DNA from: Bowmanella yangjiangensis
Lineage (GTDB): Bacteria; Pseudomonadota; Gammaproteobacteria; Enterobacterales; Alteromonadaceae
Assembly: GCF_017255015.1 (NCBI RefSeq)
Contig: NZ_JAFKCS010000004.1
Coordinates: forward strand, 1 to 64,000
Direction of reading: 5' to 3'
Length of the DNA: 64,000 nt
The notes beneath the pieces are model-generated. The model worked only from the letters and a program-made list of their open reading frames with translations, was not told the origin of the DNA and searched no databases. The position numbers and the translations under genes were made by a program. Positions 24,334 to 33,197 of this stretch are shown here, in pieces. Numbering within the stretch: position 1 is the stretch's first letter; every line of letters begins with the position of its first letter.

Positions 24334-24743
24334 AGGGCATAATCCTCTAAAGTTGTGTTCCGGCGCCCTTGTTAGACGCCATCCTGCCAGTGGCAGAACC
24401 ATTTTGAACAAGGTACGGGCCTGTTACCAGGCGAAAACCGCTGCATGCTATCAGCTATTTGCAAACTGGCAAGTATTACTGAGGCGAACCCTGGTCGGGG
24501 GCGTACTGATGGCCTTCATAACCTGCGTCTTGCCGTGAAATGCTCATAACGTTATGGCAGTCATTTCCCTTTCAGGCAGGGAGTAACCTTAGAATATCAG
24601 CACGCGGTCAGCAACAGATGACAAAAAGATGTCTGCCGTGAATGCCTGGGTAAAGGAGCAACTAAGTTGTGCTGAGACGCCAGATGCGCAGAATCCTGGC
24701 GGTCTTCTGCCTATCTGCACTCAGGCACTGGCAACGTCCGGTT
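24334..24743. other. intergenic region with a structured 60-bp element
   Basis: No gene seen. Near the YCII stop, CGCCAG (24678-24683) pairs with CTGGCG (24696-24701), flanked by imperfect outer arms (GTGCTGAG and CTCAGGCAC); it may terminate the minus-strand YCII transcript. Further up there is only a short ATAACGTTAT palindrome near 24546. Confidence 0.35.
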
Positions 24744-25127
24744 TTATTCAGGGGTTTCATTACTTTTGACCAGGGCACTGGCGGGTGTCGCATCTAAAGG
24801 GCGGATTTCATATTCCAGCCCGCAGGCCATACAGGGATTCTGAGCGGCTAATTTGGCGGCTTCATCTATGTTGTCCGCCAGAATAAACCAGTACCCGCCA
24901 ATGATTTCCTTGGTTTCGGTAAATGGGCCGTCGGTTATGCCTTGACTGGATACTTTGCGGATCTGTGTGTCCAGTCGCGAGCCCGGGCCAAAATGGCCCT
25001 TAGCCAGATTGTCTTCATACCAAAGATAAAATGCGTCGATAGCACCTTGAATGTCTTCGGCTGATTGGTCCTTATGCCATTGCCCGCGGGACAGCAGTAG
25101 AAAGGTTTGCTTATTTTTAGCGGCCAC
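24744..25127 (-). CDS. YCII/DGPF-domain protein
   Basis: 127 residues. The core contains the DGPF signature (SSQGITDGPFTETKEIIGGYWFI) of the YCII-related dimeric alpha-beta barrel family, often small enzymes or partners of ECF sigma factors. Catalytic-type His and Asp of the family are partly visible (WHKDQSAED). No sigma-factor gene is adjacent. The N-terminus MAAKNKQTFLLLSRG fits the family start. The exact role is unknown. Confidence 0.82.
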   Translation of the reverse strand: MAAKNKQTFLLLSRGQWHKDQSAEDIQGAIDAFYLWYEDNLAKGHFGPGSRLDTQIRKVSSQGITDGPFTETKEIIGGYWFILADNIDEAAKLAAQNPCMACGLEYEIRPLDATPASALVKSNETPE

Positions 25128-25456
25128 AAGTCATTTCCTAGTTGTGGAGGTCTATCCCCACTATGCCCCAATCGCCTTTGCTGTAAAAGCATAAAAGAAC
25201 TAAAGAAAGTGGTTTATTTGACCATTATTTGTGCTTAATAAAGCAGCGCCTGGTTAATTTTGCGCGCAGTATCGCAGAGAAGTCGTCTTATTGGTGGGCA
25301 GGAGAGCGATGCCGGGGCTTAAAACCCTTGGATGAAGGCCTGGCATCGAATCTCTTGTGCATTGCTATGAACACGAATTGGGGCTCGGCTTCTACCAAGA
25401 TAACCACAGACATTGTCATCTGCTTGGTTGTTCAGCTCCCGACCTGTTTCTCGGGC
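25128..25456. other. intergenic region without recognisable gene
   Basis: 329 bases between two minus-strand transcripts. I see no supported ORF, hairpin-T-run terminator or known motif here; any promoter for the YCII gene would lie near 25130-25230. Confidence 0.4.
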
Positions 25457-25690
25457 TCACTCTTCGCCACCCGCTGGCTGAAATTGAAATACGGCCTCGA
25501 GGGGCTGGTTAAAGACGCCCGCGATACGAAACGCTAATTCCAGAGAGGGGGAATATTTGTTTGCTTCCAATGACATTATGGTTTGTCTGGTTACCCCCGC
25601 AGCTTTAGCCAGTTCGGCCTGGGTCATTTCATTATGATCAAAACGTAACCGGCGGATCTGGTTAGTGATATGGCCTTTATTCACTGCCAT
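25457..25690 (-). CDS. small XRE-family transcriptional regulator
   Basis: 77 residues. Almost all of it is a Cro/CI-type helix-turn-helix: [48 protein letters not shown], ending PLEAVFQF, a YozG-like regulator. ATG 25690 overlaps the stop of the upstream membrane-protein gene (TGATG), so translation is coupled. Such pairs usually act together, with the regulator repressing its own operon. Palindromes upstream of the membrane gene are candidate operators. Confidence 0.88.
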   Translation of the reverse strand: MAVNKGHITNQIRRLRFDHNEMTQAELAKAAGVTRQTIMSLEANKYSPSLELAFRIAGVFNQPLEAVFQFQPAGGEE

Positions 25691-26163
25691 CAAATACCCC
25701 TTCGATACATCACTAGTTGGCTCAGGTGTTTGGCGGTGGATGCAATTAACAGACAAAGCAAAAGAGCATGAGCGCTGACCAAAGGGGTAACTTGGCTGTA
25801 GGGCAACAGCTCAGATTCAAAACCCAGAGCGCTGAGCACCAAATGGCCGATGAACAAGATTATTACGCCTATCAGTACCCCATAGCCGATGCTGTTACCC
25901 CTAGCTGCAATAAATTTATCTCTCTCATCAGCGGGTTCTTGATCACCCCGGCGCCAGTTTATCAGCCCGAATAACAATGCCGCCCCGATCACGGCAACAA
26001 TAGTGATTTGTATAATAATGCCGGCCAGAGCTGCGCTGGGTGCTGCGAGACCATCGGGTACCGACGCCAGTTTGCTGAAATACAACACCGCAATAGCCAG
26101 ATCCAGTGCCAGGGTTGCCAGCACATTCCACTCTCGGTTGGAAAAGTGACGTAGAAATTCCAT
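25690..26163 (-). CDS. four-helix membrane protein paired with XRE regulator (DUF2178-like)
   Basis: 157 residues with four hydrophobic segments (about 14-32, 46-68, 96-118 and 126-146) and a short cytoplasmic loop containing [20 protein letters not shown], reminiscent of the DER-x-x-x-I motif of DUF2178-type proteins that accompany YozG-like regulators. It overlaps the regulator gene by 3 bases. It may sense an envelope signal for the regulator or act as its target; neither is proven. Confidence 0.7.
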   Translation of the reverse strand: MEFLRHFSNREWNVLATLALDLAIAVLYFSKLASVPDGLAAPSAALAGIIIQITIVAVIGAALLFGLINWRRGDQEPADERDKFIAARGNSIGYGVLIGVIILFIGHLVLSALGFESELLPYSQVTPLVSAHALLLCLLIASTAKHLSQLVMYRRGI

Positions 26164-26219
26164 AGTCTTACCTTGTTACGTTATTGGAGCGCAAAAAGTA
26201 ATCTAAAACCTTTTTGAGG

Positions 26220-26257
26220 TAAAGTATTTTTTACTTTAAGTAATAAATATATTTATT
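26220..26257. promoter_or_regulatory. AT-rich palindromes upstream of the XRE operon
   Basis: TAAAGTA-TTTTT-TACTTTA (26220-26238) and a perfect AATAAATATATTTATT (26242-26257) lie 57-94 bases upstream of the membrane-protein start, with a further AAAAAGTAA half-site near 26194. The first palindrome is a good candidate XRE operator. Confidence 0.45.
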
Positions 26258-26309
26258 TTGGTTTGGTTTTTTATACATTCAAACTTGCCGCTGTACTAGG
26301 TTCTTGGCC

Positions 26310-27662
26310 TTACATACGTGCTTCTCGTGCATGGATATGCGAATGATGCCAACGCTGTTGTCGCCAGCGCCGGTAAAATAATAAAGCGCGGCCAGACTCA
26401 TCTACCACCGCGGAAATCAGCAGCCCCAACAACCCCAACTCCAGCACAAATGCCAACAGGTAAGCCAAAGGCAGGGCAACCAGCCAGGTAAACAACAAAC
26501 CCACCGCAGATATGTACCAGCCATCACCTGTGGCTCTCAGATTCAAGCCAGTCATAATATTCACTGTACGCCCAGGCTCAGATAACCCCGCCAGCAGGAA
26601 CCACCAGAATGCACCGGCCAGTAGCCATTCATCTTGAGTGTATAACTGCATGATTGATTGGTTAAATGTAATCAATAAAGCCGCAGTCAGGCCGGTTCCC
26701 AGCAAAGCAATGCGAAGACTACGGCGTAGTTGTTGATCCGCTTGCTGTAGCTTCCCTGCTCCGACTTTCTGCGTGACCAGAATTTGTGTCGCGGTTGTTA
26801 GCGCCACTGAGATAATTAAGCCCAGCATAAAGGTGTTGAAGGTGTAGACTTTAGCCGCCAGCGCCAGCGCGCCGAGTTTTGCGGCCATGCTATTGAGCAC
26901 CACCATATTGATGTCAAAAGACAAGGGTTCGATAGCGCTGGGGGCGGCAATCCGCAGCAGATTCTGAGTAACGTTAGAAAAATTCTGAGTGAATTGTGAG
27001 AGTGTTATCTTTAGGCGCACGTTAAAAGTGATAGCGGTGAGGCTGACCAACACCCCAAGGCTGGAGGCAATAACACTGGCCCAGGCTACCCCCGTGATGC
27101 CGTAATGGGGCAAGCCAAAGAGTTGATACACCACGATGGCATTGCCAGCCAGATTGGCCAGGAAGTACACCAAGTTGGCAAGCAAATTCCAGCCGGGTAA
27201 ACCATGCATATTCAAGATAGAGTGACAGACCCCTTTTACGGCCCAGACAATCACCAGCATGGCGGCGATGTGCAGATAATCGCTGGCATTGGCGCCAATA
27301 TCGCCACTTAGTCCCATAACGCTGGTGATCCAGGGCGTAGCGATATACAGCCCCAAGGCAATCAATACACCAAGCAATATGGACCACAAGGCATAGATCC
27401 AGATGGTGGCCTTGGCTTTTTCCGGGTTACCGGCACCGAGGCGCTGATTGGCAATACTGGCACCGGCAAATACAGTCACCCAGATAATATTTCCACACAG
27501 AAACAGCACAGGGGCCAGGGCACCGGCAGCGGAGGCTGCGGCGTCACTAAGTATGGCGAGGAACAGGGTGTCCATTAACGGCACACTGAATTGTAAAGCC
27601 TGCTCTAGTAAAAGCGGCTTACTTAAGCCCCATAAACCTTGTTGTTGTGCTCTGGTATTCAC
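26310..27662 (-). CDS. MATE-family multidrug/Na+ efflux transporter
   Basis: About 450 residues from GTG 27662 (AAGAGG upstream); a TTG at 27686 would add eight residues. Twelve membrane segments are spread in two halves, with family-typical QFSVPLMDTLFLAILSDAAASAAGA in TM1-2 and the second-half repeat IAAPSAIEPLSFDINMVVLNSMAAKLGALALAAKVY. MATE pumps export cationic compounds with Na+ or H+ antiport. It is divergent from the AGE-family gene with under 80 bases between starts, so promoters overlap. Confidence 0.88.
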   Translation of the reverse strand: MNTRAQQQGLWGLSKPLLLEQALQFSVPLMDTLFLAILSDAAASAAGALAPVLFLCGNIIWVTVFAGASIANQRLGAGNPEKAKATIWIYALWSILLGVLIALGLYIATPWITSVMGLSGDIGANASDYLHIAAMLVIVWAVKGVCHSILNMHGLPGWNLLANLVYFLANLAGNAIVVYQLFGLPHYGITGVAWASVIASSLGVLVSLTAITFNVRLKITLSQFTQNFSNVTQNLLRIAAPSAIEPLSFDINMVVLNSMAAKLGALALAAKVYTFNTFMLGLIISVALTTATQILVTQKVGAGKLQQADQQLRRSLRIALLGTGLTAALLITFNQSIMQLYTQDEWLLAGAFWWFLLAGLSEPGRTVNIMTGLNLRATGDGWYISAVGLLFTWLVALPLAYLLAFVLELGLLGLLISAVVDESGRALLFYRRWRQQRWHHSHIHAREARM

Positions 27663-27740
27663 ATTGCCTCTTAAAAGCGGTTGCAACCCGGCTGGTGTTC
27701 AATATCATCTGCCCATTGCCAATGGCTGGATCTTAACCTA

Positions 27741-28895
27741 ATGACAAGCAGTGCTGCACTTATACAAGCTATCGAGAAATTTGCCTACTGGATGCAAACG
27801 TATGCATTGCCGCTTTGGCAGCAACAGGCTATTGAAGCGTCTTCTGGAGCCTGCGCCGAATCCATGAATGAGGATGGCCTGGCTGCATTTTCGTTGGACA
27901 GACGCACCAGGGTACAGGCACGCCAGATGTTTACCTTCGCAGCTGCTTATCAGCAAGGCTGGTGCTCCCAAGGCCGCGAGGTGGTTGAGGGAATTCAGCG
28001 GTATCTGGACACCTATGCCCAGCATCCAACATACCCAGGTGCTTATGTATTTAAGTTGGATGCTGCCCATCAAGTGGTGGATGACAGCCTGGATACTTAC
28101 GACTGTGCTTTCTTTTTACTGGCCTGGGCTTATCAGTTCAGTGTATTTGGCGATATGCAGGCGAAAGCGCGAGCCGACCAGCTGCTTTCATTGCTGGATA
28201 AGCAGTTTAAGGGAAAGCCTGCAGGTTGGCTGGAAGGCAGCCAGGGCGGTACACGCCGGCAAAACCCACATATGCATTTGTTCGAGGCTTTTCTTGCCTG
28301 GTTCGAAGCGAGCAAGGATGCCAAATGGTTGGCCAGAGCCGCCGAGATATTCAGTTTATTTGAGCTGTGCTTTTTTGATCATCGTCATGGCGTACTTTAT
28401 GAATACTTCCAGCAGGATCTGCGCCCCTTGAGTTTTGCTGAAGGGCAGGTGGTAGAGCCTGGCCATCATATGGAATGGGTGTGGTTGTTGCGTCGTTATC
28501 AGTCGTTTACTGGCGCACCAGTGGATGATTATTGCCATACCTTGTATGAGCGCGGATTGCAGTTTGGGCAGGATATTAATGGCCTGCTGTTCGATGAGGT
28601 GGACAATCTCGGTGGTGTTAAAAAAGCTTCTAAGCGCTTGTGGACGGTAACCGAGTTGATAAAAGCCCATCTGGCCGAAGCTCGACATGGCAGACCAGGG
28701 GCTGAGCTTGCGGCTGCTAATGCCATAGAGGCTTTGTTCAATCAACATTTGAATACTGCGGTATGCGGTTTTTACATTGAGCGGCTGGATAATCACAATC
28801 AACCTTTGGCCCAGCAAGCACCTGCTACCTCCATGTACCACCTGATGATGGCGTGCCTGGAAGCCTGCCAGTATGAGCGCGATCTACTAGTATAA
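27741..28895 (+). CDS. N-acylglucosamine 2-epimerase (AGE)/mannose-isomerase family protein
   Basis: 384 residues from ATG 27741. An (alpha/alpha)6-barrel enzyme: RVQARQMFTFAAAYQQGW, TYDCAFFLLAWAYQF, RRQNPHMHLFEAFLAWFE, EPGHHMEWVWLLRRY and KRLWTVTELIKAHL are the conserved helices that line the active site, including the His residues used for proton transfer. AGE-family members interconvert hexoses or N-acylhexosamines; YihS/ManI-type mannose isomerase is the closest guess. No sugar kinase or transporter is adjacent to decide. The ribosome binding site is weak. Confidence 0.85.
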   Translation: MTSSAALIQAIEKFAYWMQTYALPLWQQQAIEASSGACAESMNEDGLAAFSLDRRTRVQARQMFTFAAAYQQGWCSQGREVVEGIQRYLDTYAQHPTYPGAYVFKLDAAHQVVDDSLDTYDCAFFLLAWAYQFSVFGDMQAKARADQLLSLLDKQFKGKPAGWLEGSQGGTRRQNPHMHLFEAFLAWFEASKDAKWLARAAEIFSLFELCFFDHRHGVLYEYFQQDLRPLSFAEGQVVEPGHHMEWVWLLRRYQSFTGAPVDDYCHTLYERGLQFGQDINGLLFDEVDNLGGVKKASKRLWTVTELIKAHLAEARHGRPGAELAAANAIEALFNQHLNTAVCGFYIERLDNHNQPLAQQAPATSMYHLMMACLEACQYERDLLV

Positions 28896-29093
28896 ATGTT
28901 TGGAAATAAGACTCTTGTTACTATTTTTAGACTAGTCTGACCATTTACAATGTATTAGCTCTGTAGCGCTTGCATGCTGGAGTTGGTGCTGACATGTGAA
29001 TGTTTTAAATGCTTGCTACAAAGGGCTTTTTTAGGATTGGAAGCCACTAAAAATGACGCTCAATCGTCAAATTCTGACTTTGACTGGTTTTTT

Positions 29094-29101
29094 GCTAGAA
29101 T
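29094..29101 (+). promoter_or_regulatory. extended -10 promoter of the AbgT gene
   Basis: TGCTAGAAT is an extended -10 element (TGn plus TAGAAT, 29094 to about 29101). Transcription would begin near 29108, downstream of the first in-frame ATG (29102), which supports translation from the TTG at 29144. The remainder of 28896-29093 holds only a 10-bp palindrome, AGACTAGTCT (28929-28938). Confidence 0.45.
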
Positions 29102-29143
29102 ATGCGGGATTCATCTAAAAGACAGAACCTGCGAGGACATCCT

Positions 29144-30745
29144 TTGCTAGCAGAAAATACCAATAGCTCCGTCAACAAGGAGCAGATCAGAGGTGGTTGG
29201 TTTAACCGCTTTCTCAGCACCGTGGAATGGCTGGGTAACCTGCTTCCGCACCCTATCACCCTATTTGCCTGTTTTTCTCTGTTTATCATACTGTTAAGCG
29301 GCATTCTCGGCTATTTTGAGGTCAGTGTGCCCGACCCCCGGCCACTTGATGCTGCCGGGCGCGATCCTGACGGTATGATTGAAGTTATCTCGCTGTTTAG
29401 CGCTGAAGGTTTGCAGCGCATCGTTGGCGGCCTGGTGACCAACTTCACTGGTTTTGCGCCTCTGGGTACGGTATTGGTGGCTTTACTTGGTGTGGCAGTG
29501 GCTGAGCACTCAGGCTTGTTATCTGCTGCGATGCGTGGATTGGTGTTAAAGGCGCCTGCACGTTTGGTCACTTTTACCCTGGTGTTCGCCGGTATCTTAT
29601 CGAACACGGCTGCCGAACTTGGCTATGTGGTACTGATTCCTATGGCTGCGATGATTTTCCACTCACTAGGGCGCCATCCATTGGCTGGGCTTGCCGCTGC
29701 CTTTGCCGGCGTATCCGGCGGTTATAGTGCTAACTTATTTTTGGGCACTATCGACCCTCTGCTGGCGGGTTTGACCACTGAAGCGGCGAAAATGATTGAT
29801 CCTGAGTATGCGGTGGGGCCTGAGGCAAACTACTTCTTTATGTTTGTCAGTGTGTTTCTGATTGCCATTTTAGGGGCTGTGATTACCGAAAAAATTGTTG
29901 AGCCACGTTTGGGCAAATTCGACCCCTCTCAAGCGGAGTCTAATTTGGAGAAAACCCAAATGCAGGCTCTAACTTCCACAGAGCGACGTGGCTTGCGCAA
30001 TGCCGGTTTGGCGCTATTGGCGGTTGGTCTGGTGCTGTGTATCACCATTATTCCGCAGTTTGGTGGCGTGTTGTTGCACCCGGAAACCGGGGGATTAAAA
30101 GGCTCGCCGTTTCTAAAAGGTATTGTGGCCTTTATTTTCGTCAGCTTTGCTATTCCGGGCTTTGTTTACGGCAAAACTGTGGGCTGCATGAAAAACGACA
30201 AAGACGTGATCAATGCCATGTCTCAGGGCATGAGCACCCTGGGTATGTATATTGTTCTGGTGTTTTTCGCTTCCCAGTTTGTCGCCTTCTTTAATTGGAC
30301 CAATTTAGGTACCGTACTGGCGGTTAAAGGCGCCGCACTGCTGACGGCACTAGGGTTGGATGGCCCGGAAGTCTTTGTGTTCTTTATTCTGATGTGCGCC
30401 ATGGTTAACCTGTCTCTGGGCAGTTCGTCTGCACAGTGGGCAGTAACCGCACCTATTTTTGTGCCTATGCTGATGCTAGTGGGCTTTGCACCTGAGGTTA
30501 TCCAGGCGGCTTACCGCATAGGTGATTCCGTGACTAACCTGATTACCCCCATGATGAGCTACTTTGGTCTGATCCTGGCGGTGGCCAGTCGTTATCAGAA
30601 AAATCTGGGTATTGGTACGCTGGTTGCTACTATGCTGCCGTACTCAATGATCTTTTTTGTGGGTTGGACACTACTGTTTTATTTGTGGGTATTTGTGCTG
30701 GGCATGCCGGTTGGACCAGGTGCCCCGACTTATTACACTCCCTAA
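29144..30745 (+). CDS. AbgT-family transporter (p-aminobenzoyl-glutamate/antifolate exporter type)
   Basis: About 533 residues from TTG 29144, chosen for GAGGA six bases upstream; ATG 29102 is the alternative. Family signatures: FLSTVEWLGNLLPHPITLFACFSLFII at the N-terminus, FTGFAPLGTVLVALLGVAVAEHSGLLSAAMR, NTAAELGYVVLIPMAAMIFHSLGRHPLAG, and GDSVTNLITPMMSYFGLIL near the end. AbgT proteins move p-aminobenzoyl-glutamate, and some members export sulfonamides. Roughly 9-11 membrane segments plus two hairpins. Ferrochelatase starts 22 bases downstream, so the two may be co-transcribed. Confidence 0.92.
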   Translation: MLAENTNSSVNKEQIRGGWFNRFLSTVEWLGNLLPHPITLFACFSLFIILLSGILGYFEVSVPDPRPLDAAGRDPDGMIEVISLFSAEGLQRIVGGLVTNFTGFAPLGTVLVALLGVAVAEHSGLLSAAMRGLVLKAPARLVTFTLVFAGILSNTAAELGYVVLIPMAAMIFHSLGRHPLAGLAAAFAGVSGGYSANLFLGTIDPLLAGLTTEAAKMIDPEYAVGPEANYFFMFVSVFLIAILGAVITEKIVEPRLGKFDPSQAESNLEKTQMQALTSTERRGLRNAGLALLAVGLVLCITIIPQFGGVLLHPETGGLKGSPFLKGIVAFIFVSFAIPGFVYGKTVGCMKNDKDVINAMSQGMSTLGMYIVLVFFASQFVAFFNWTNLGTVLAVKGAALLTALGLDGPEVFVFFILMCAMVNLSLGSSSAQWAVTAPIFVPMLMLVGFAPEVIQAAYRIGDSVTNLITPMMSYFGLILAVASRYQKNLGIGTLVATMLPYSMIFFVGWTLLFYLWVFVLGMPVGPGAPTYYTP

Positions 30746-30767
30746 ACTATGTGACTGAGGATGTTGT

Positions 30768-31841
30768 ATGCGTTATCGCAACAGTGACAGCTTTCGCCAT
30801 GAGCAAGCCGACAAAATCGGTGTGTTGGTTACCAATTTAGGTACCCCGGATGCGCCGACCAAACCGGCGTTAAAGCGCTATCTGCGGGAGTTTTTATCAG
30901 ACCCTCGCGTGGTTGAAGCGCCCCGTTGGTTATGGTGGCTGGTACTGAATATGGTCATCCTCAATTTTCGCCCGGCGCGCAGCGCCCATGCTTATAAAAC
31001 TGTGTGGACGGAGCGGGGCTCACCGCTGTTGTTCCACACTGAAGATCAGGTTAAAGGCTTACGCCAAGCTTTGGCTGCACAGTGGGGGGATGATCTGGTG
31101 GTGGATTTTGCCATGCGTTATGGTAATCCTTCCATCGACAGTGTTGTGAATCGCATGCTGGACCAAGGTGTACGAAAGATATTGGTTTTGCCTTTGTATC
31201 CTCAGTACTGCGCTTCAACCACCGCTTCTACTTTTGATGCATTGAGTCGCTGTTTGCAGCAACGCCGCTGGATGCCGGAAGTCCGTTTTGTCACTCAATA
31301 TCATGATGATAAAGGCTACATTCAGGCGCTAGCCGATTCTGTTCAGGCACATTGGCAGGCTCATGGCCGTGCAGAGCGTTTACTGTTTTCCTATCATGGT
31401 ATCCCTCAACGCTATCTGGATAATGGCGACCCTTATCATTGCCAGTGTCTGAAAACATCCAGGTTAGTGGCGGAAAGTTTGGGGTTAGACAAAGGCCAGT
31501 ATCTCACCACCTTTCAATCAAGGTTTGGGCGTGAAGAATGGTTAAAACCCTACACCGATGAAACCTTGAAGGCATTACCGGCCGAAGGGGTTAAGTCTGT
31601 TCAGGTTATTTGCCCAGGATTTTCGGCCGACTGCCTGGAAACCATTGAGGAGATTGGTGTTGAGAACCGAGACTATTTTCTCGAAGCCGGTGGTGAGAGC
31701 TATCAATATATTTCTGCGCTAAATGCCGAACCCGGACATATCCAGGCGCTGGCAACGCTGATCAGTAAGAACCTGGAAGGTTGGCAGGTATCCGATGCAG
31801 ATGAACGTAAACAACGGGCAGACGCACATTCTAAACAATAG
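30768..31841 (+). CDS. hemH: ferrochelatase
   Basis: 357 residues. It inserts Fe2+ into protoporphyrin IX, the last step of haem synthesis. Seen: KIGVLVTNLGTPDAPTKPALKRYLREFLSDPRVVE at the start, PLYPQYCASTTASTFDAL, the active-site SYHGIPQRYLDNGDPYHCQC (metal-binding His), TTFQSRFGREEWLKPYT and CPGFSADCLETIEEI with the catalytic Glu. GAGGA precedes the ATG at 30768. Length is normal and no lesions are seen. Confidence 0.97.
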   Translation: MRYRNSDSFRHEQADKIGVLVTNLGTPDAPTKPALKRYLREFLSDPRVVEAPRWLWWLVLNMVILNFRPARSAHAYKTVWTERGSPLLFHTEDQVKGLRQALAAQWGDDLVVDFAMRYGNPSIDSVVNRMLDQGVRKILVLPLYPQYCASTTASTFDALSRCLQQRRWMPEVRFVTQYHDDKGYIQALADSVQAHWQAHGRAERLLFSYHGIPQRYLDNGDPYHCQCLKTSRLVAESLGLDKGQYLTTFQSRFGREEWLKPYTDETLKALPAEGVKSVQVICPGFSADCLETIEEIGVENRDYFLEAGGESYQYISALNAEPGHIQALATLISKNLEGWQVSDADERKQRADAHSKQ

Positions 31842-31915
31842 GGCGTAACAGTGGCACAGTGTCAGATGACTGTGCTACTGTGTTTGTGAACTCATTCTTC
31901 AATCACAGTGGACGT

Positions 31916-32656
31916 ATGAAGTGTTTATGGGGCCTGCTATTGATACTCTTGTGTGGTCAAGCACAGGCTACTCCCGAGCTGGTTATTTATACTCAGAATT
32001 TAAAGCCCTACCACTTCATGGACGACGGTAAGCCACGGGGTATTAACTATGAACTGGTGCGCCGAGCGCTTGACGAAGAGGGGATTCGCTACCGTATAGA
32101 GCGAATTAACTGGGCCCGGGCTGTCAAACTGGTGCAGGAAACTCCCAACACGGCTTTACTTACCTTACCGCGTAATATTCATCGCGAAACCCAGTTTAAG
32201 TGGGTGGGACCGCTACTATCATCTCAGCCCTATTTTTATCGTCTTAAACAAAATGACGAGATCCAATTAACCACGCTTAATGATGCTGTGAAACTGCGTA
32301 TCGCTGTTGTCAGGAACGGTGAATGGCACCAGCGTTTGCTTGCGCTGGGGATGAACGAAGGTGAATTATTATTTCCTGTTACGCATATTTCTGACACCTA
32401 CAATATGTTGTTTATGGGCCGGGTGGAGCTGATACCCGGCTCAGACATTACGATGCCTTTTATGGCACAGGAAGCCGGTTATGGTGCTGAGTTATTGAGC
32501 CCAGCCTTAACTTTACCCAAGCGTTCTATCGGTAACCATTTGGCATTTAATATTAATACTGACGAGCACTTGGTCAGAAGATTAAATCGGCGAATCGAGC
32601 AACTAAAGGAACAGGGGCTGCTGGATAAGTTGAAAAGCTCTTACCAAATAAATTGA
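31916..32656 (+). CDS. periplasmic solute-binding protein, family-3-like (PBPb fold)
   Basis: 246 residues from ATG 31916, where the signal peptide MKCLWGLLLILLCGQAQA begins; upstream in-frame codons to 31859 are not exported-protein-like. The mature part starts ELVIYTQNLKPYHFMDDGKPRGINYELVRRAL, the opening of amino-acid-type binding proteins, and ends with short helices. No ABC permease or ATPase is adjacent, and this class of orphan binding proteins often has sensory or non-transport roles in Alteromonadales-type genomes (inference). Ligand unknown. Confidence 0.78.
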   Translation: MKCLWGLLLILLCGQAQATPELVIYTQNLKPYHFMDDGKPRGINYELVRRALDEEGIRYRIERINWARAVKLVQETPNTALLTLPRNIHRETQFKWVGPLLSSQPYFYRLKQNDEIQLTTLNDAVKLRIAVVRNGEWHQRLLALGMNEGELLFPVTHISDTYNMLFMGRVELIPGSDITMPFMAQEAGYGAELLSPALTLPKRSIGNHLAFNINTDEHLVRRLNRRIEQLKEQGLLDKLKSSYQIN

Positions 32657-32712
32657 TCAGTCTGGCATTGGATTTGCTCTTTGATGAGTAAGACAACATG
32701 CAGGACGCCAAC

Positions 32713-33171
32713 ATGCACATCACCCCTCACACCGCGCCGCTTCAATCCGATACTAGAGCGGCAACTTCCGGCCAGGTTGCCGCCAGCCAGCGGCAAGATG
32801 TTTCAACTAATACGCCAAACAATGAAGATCAGGTGTCATTATCAGAGCAATCCAAGCAACAAGCATTTATGCAATCCATGCTGGAAAATATGCTGGCCAA
32901 AAGGCTGGGAATTGATAAAGAAAAAATTGATGAGCTTAAAGAGAAAATTCAGGATCTTGAGGACGCCATTGAGGGAATGAAAGCAAAGGGGCCTCTCAGT
33001 GCTAAACAACAGGATGATTTGAATGTCATGGAGCAAAAGCTCGACGATCTCAAGAAAATGCTCGAAGAATTAATTCGTGAGGCCGCTGAGCGTGCTGCTC
33101 GCGAGGAAAGAAAGAACGACGCAGTGGGCGATAAATTAGCGGCTTATAAAAGTATCTTTTCCCTGGGTTGA
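32713..33171 (+). CDS. coiled-coil hypothetical protein
   Basis: 152 residues from ATG 32713, where AGGAC lies 7 bases upstream; ATG 32698 would add five residues. An N-terminal Gln/Ser/Thr-rich disordered stretch (1-50) is followed by a heptad-like charged coiled coil from about residue 70 to 135 (KEKIDELKEKIQDLEDAIEG, then DDLKKMLEELIREAAERAAR). No signal peptide or membrane segment. No family recognised. It faces the end of the TPR-GGDEF gene tail-to-tail with a 26-base gap. Confidence 0.6.
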   Translation: MHITPHTAPLQSDTRAATSGQVAASQRQDVSTNTPNNEDQVSLSEQSKQQAFMQSMLENMLAKRLGIDKEKIDELKEKIQDLEDAIEGMKAKGPLSAKQQDDLNVMEQKLDDLKKMLEELIREAAERAAREERKNDAVGDKLAAYKSIFSLG

Positions 33172-33197
33172 TTGGCGAAAAAGCAATGTTTGGTGCG

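Noticed and set aside
29102-29143. ATG 29102 as start of the AbgT gene
   Set aside because: No ribosome binding site precedes it and it probably lies at or before the transcription start; TTG 29144 has GAGGA at a good distance.
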